Origin: Brumimicrobium salinarum
GTDB lineage: Bacteria > Bacteroidota > Bacteroidia > Flavobacteriales_D > Crocinitomicaceae
Assembly: GCF_002844555.1 (NCBI RefSeq)
Contig: NZ_PJNI01000012.1
Location: forward strand, 48,253-112,252
DNA length: 64,000 bases
Direction: 5' to 3'
Numbering within the stretch: the stretch's first letter is position 1; the number at the start of each line of letters is the position of its first letter. Of the stretch, positions 63,801 through 64,000 are shown piece by piece. The notes under the pieces were generated by a model that ran no database searches, had not been told where the DNA came from, and saw only the letters and a program-made list of their open reading frames with translations. Made by a program: the position numbers and the translations under genes.

Positions 63801-64000
63801 GGATTAGTACCAACGGATGTCCCTGTTCCTGTAGGTGTAAACCCAGCTGGACCATATTCAATATTCCATGCTGTTGCTGAACCATTTTCAGTCCACGTAA
63901 TTCCAGCAGAGGTTGTTGATAAAGAAGACAATTCAAGATTCGTAGGCTGAATACAAGAAGGGGCTTCAGTAATAGAAATATCATCAATTGCTATATCACC
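60887..64000 (-). CDS. GEVED/fibronectin-III/MAM-like adhesin with T9SS sorting domain (second paralogue, N-terminus beyond the window)
   Basis: At least 1037 residues are visible and the frame is open to the right edge (codons upstream of the TTG at 63931 read AIDDISITEAPSCIQPTNLE), so the real start is outside. Visible order from the N-terminal side: end of a MAM-like domain, FN3, GEVED (FKIWIDANSNLDFES, SGEFEDYII), FN3, MAM-like domain, FN3, another MAM-like domain, a beta region and a sorting domain from VYPNPTKNQLNVV to KTFKVVKQ. The last 85 residues closely match those of the neighbouring paralogue. Same probable role as a T9SS-exported adhesin. The FN3 units are repeated at DNA level as well (for example near 62.2, 63.1 and 63.8 kb). 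Confidence 0.92.
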   Translation of the reverse strand, partial: GDIAIDDISITEAPSCIQPTNLELSSLSTTSAGITWTENGSATAWNIEYGPAGFTPTGTGTSVGTNPYTLTGLTPDTDYDLYVQADCGSGDVSTWVGPLNFYTGYCQPSATNNSRYIDDFETTGADVNVSNMGSGFASNGYSTYTTDTIYAIRGTNVDFTANFSSGTYGFKIWIDANSNLDFESSEVAFQTSSYSGSHSGQFTVPNTDGIYRMRIGNSFTPSSGPADPCATGYSSGEFEDYIIETYTPPCMPVSSLTVANITSNSADLGWTENGSATTWNIEIGAAGFTPTGTPTNSGVTSNPFNATGLTQNTDYDFYVQADCGGDESIWTGPFSFTTLCDVFTAPFFYDVETAMETTDSEIEDCWSSVPSYTSSDFRWDVEGSGGGTISSNTGPSGPKSGQSYFYVEASSGSTGDIAELYTPTIDVTGLTAPALKFHHHMYGDDIDNLSIEVTDDAGVTWNNELTITGPQLTASSDDWIVEYVDISAYSNDIQIRFSVVKGASYEGDVAIDDISVIEMPTCFEPLSLDTISTTTTSVELTWVEQNSATSWEIEYGMSGFTPGSGTTVTAGTNPFDVTGLNPSASYDFYVRSDCGGGDFSSFAGPISVYTRCGTAVAPFYEGFNSGDEPRCWENLSSNTSSTSSNNFWKFSGQAGYAAANNGRAAGTFAWSDGSSPTPDSMMLITPEIDISPLTTPFLGFEWFSNNEDYPGDNVPLYVSVYDGSTWNLLDVLSGDSAKWQFASYDLSAYAGGTIKVRFMTDQTVTSNSAHYNDILVDEVTIDNCVVGFGQDGTQDVCRTSESIDLNDVVTRPSNNGFWSIDGYDPYLTNDSIFTYTSLPAGTYEARYFDRYDVCYDTTTALINVYNESSAGTGSSITACKFEMLELFSHLSGNVDMGGDWYDYNGNLLPNAKPTSPGTEGPFEYLYVVSNGVCPADTAIVEVTVDLNCSVSLDSETFTDISVYPNPTKNQLNVVNPSNTSSLKVEMFDMNGRVVLTEDKALNNASEATLSIGFLEKGIYTLRVFNDQGQKTFKVVKQ

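Overview
The window is AT-rich DNA from a member of the Bacteroidetes, most likely the order Flavobacteriales. Three things point there: at least seven large secreted proteins end in a type IX secretion system (T9SS) sorting domain; many genes are preceded by the Bacteroidetes -7 promoter box TAnnTTTG with A-rich leaders instead of Shine-Dalgarno sites; and neighbourhoods such as pdxJ/CBS/nadK/PorG, PASTA/rluD and TonB receptors with carboxypeptidase-like N-domains are typical of the phylum. The genus is not determinable by eye. I see no rRNA, tRNA, intact insertion sequence, prophage or CRISPR array.

Layout. 0-2.7 kb: typA (cut by the left edge) and a DbpA-like DEAD-box helicase. 3.5-6.9 kb: a 1142-residue BspA-like surface protein with a recent internal duplication. 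7.8-12.4 kb: an atypical SDR, a frameshifted copper ATPase, an AraC regulator carrying its own HMA domain, and a GH114-like lipoprotein. 12.6-16.7 kb: an M36 metalloprotease with six cysteine-paired repeats and a fragment of an SGNH hydrolase. 16.8-23.3 kb: PASTA protein, T9SS cargo protein, rluD, then a PorE-like T9SS component. 23.3-29.8 kb: alpha/beta hydrolase and pdxJ, divergent from CBS protein-nadK-PorG; then a polytopic membrane protein split over two ORFs, 3-hydroxyanthranilate dioxygenase and a DUF4168 protein.

30-37.5 kb: PCMD/T9SS protein with a TonB-dependent receptor, a YdjM-like membrane protein, and a second TonB receptor under a TPP riboswitch (probable thiamine uptake). 37.6-43.4 kb: a repeat-bearing non-coding stretch, SRPBCC protein, TlpA-like lipoprotein and a 1009-residue T9SS protein. 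43.7-49.2 kb: tyrS (frameshifted), HMA chaperone, PorT-like barrel, CynX-type MFS, remains of a photolyase cluster (TIGR03643, photolyase scrap, DUF2256) and an acyltransferase. 49.3-57.2 kb: lipoprotein/TonB receptor pair, then PhoR-PhoB-like regulators divergent from a phosphate-selective-type porin. 57.6-64 kb: two tandem paralogous adhesins (GEVED, FN3 and MAM-like domains); the second runs off the right edge.

The unifying theme is the cell surface: T9SS parts (PorE-, PorG-, PorT-like), their cargo, and TonB-dependent uptake with metal, thiamine and phosphate control. Three genes, including essential tyrS, are broken by one base at a short homopolymer; sequence error is the simplest explanation. 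I found no clear new defence or mobile system. The least explained parts are the repeat-bearing non-coding region at 37.9-38.3 kb, the MITE-like element at 3.13-3.26 kb and the lipoprotein/TonB receptor pair at 49.3-53.6 kb.
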